Shown one piece after another: positions 19,406 through 19,984 of a stretch of 19,984 nt of DNA. A program made the translations under genes and the position numbers. The stretch covers positions 1 to 19,984 of the forward strand of contig JNEM01007937.1 of NCBI GenBank assembly GCA_000697335.1, in the 5' to 3' direction. Within the stretch, counting starts at the first letter, position 1, and every line of letters begins with the position of its first letter. Source of the DNA: Conidiobolus incongruus B7586. Lineage: Eukaryota; Entomophthoromycota; Entomophthoromycetes; Entomophthorales; Conidiobolaceae. The notes beneath the pieces were generated by a model, which searched no databases, had not been told where the DNA came from, and saw nothing but the letters and a program-made list of their open reading frames with translations.

Positions 19406-19984
19406 GATAATATAATTGATACTTTTAAATTTTTAAAAATCTATAAATAGCTTATTGAGATATAATTTTCTTTCAAAACTAATATTGGTTATTTAATTGT
19501 ATTTTATAATAACTAAAATCAAATGAACTAAGATATATCACAATTTTAAAAAAATAATTATTTTTTTATTTCATTGATTTTGATTAATTAAAAAAGGTTA
19601 TTAAAATATTATTTTTGATTTTTATTAAAAATTATGAATATAGCTAATTATAAGTTATAAAATTTTTTATATAAAATCTTAAACTTTGCTGAATTAAATA
19701 AAAATTAAAAAAACTATAGATTACTAGTTTTTACAAATAATAACCAAAAACCAGGGTTTTTATATTAATATATAATAATTAATAAATTATAAATTTATTT
19801 GTATTATTTTTAATTAGAAATTAATTCAAAATATTTATTTAGAATATAATATATTATTATATTAATTTTAAAAACTATAATATTATTTTTTTAACAAGTA
19901 TTAATTATTATTATAATATATAGAAATATAAATTTTTTATTTAAATCTTGAAAATATATGAATAATAATAGAGTATGAATTATT
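19406..19984. other. AT-rich end of window, no gene seen
   Basis: A/T-run sequence, closed in all frames, without recognisable motifs or repeats. Confidence 0.5.

Noticed and set aside
13008-19984. Mitochondrial DNA or a mitochondrial insertion, suggested by the AT content
   Set aside because: No mitochondrial protein, rRNA or tRNA sequence was recognised, and the segment is continuous with nuclear-type transposons.

Overview
The window is extremely A+T-rich throughout and looks like nuclear DNA of a filamentous fungus, probably an ascomycete. The left two thirds hold transposons decayed in the manner of repeat-induced point mutation (RIP): C:G to T:A changes, a great excess of TpA, and stops where Gln or Trp codons are expected. 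No species can be named. No rRNA, tRNA, CRISPR array or intact long gene is visible.

Layout. (1) Positions 1-1245: a dead Tc1-type DNA transposon whose 337-codon reading frame keeps its length but is full of stops; its DD34E catalytic spacing can still be measured. (2) 1246-1593: AT-rich spacer. (3) 1594-13007: one Ty3/Gypsy-type LTR element on the minus strand (LTRs 1599-1996 and 12605-13002, matching 5-bp target duplication TAATT). It is interrupted near its gag end by a second, complete-length element of the same family in the same orientation (6471-12171, LTRs 6471-6867 and 11777-12171). Each is about 5.7 kb once the nesting is removed. Diagnostic differences pair the LTRs 1+4 and 2+3, which confirms the nesting. 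Both copies are fossils with very many breaks. (4) 13008-19984: AT-rich DNA without the RIP look, carrying microsatellites and a few short coding-like islands.

The most interesting content is in part 4. Two short reading frames, 15042-15215 (57 codons) and 17799-17951 (50 codons), encode related peptides that share a Tyr-Ser-His-Asn-x-Val-Val-Met-Asn core and many conservative replacements around it. I do not recognise the family. The first copy also has a 9-bp tandem repeat in phase with its codons, giving Asn-x-Thr repeats. Sequence similarity continues past the stop of the first copy and upstream of the start of the second, so one or both may be shortened. Other weaker coding-like islands are at 16650-16865, 17155-17530 and 19157-19405.

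Together this reads as a gene-poor AT isochore (subtelomeric, pericentromeric or effector-type compartment) in which a RIP-inactivated transposon nest borders a small lineage-specific gene family that is duplicating and decaying.
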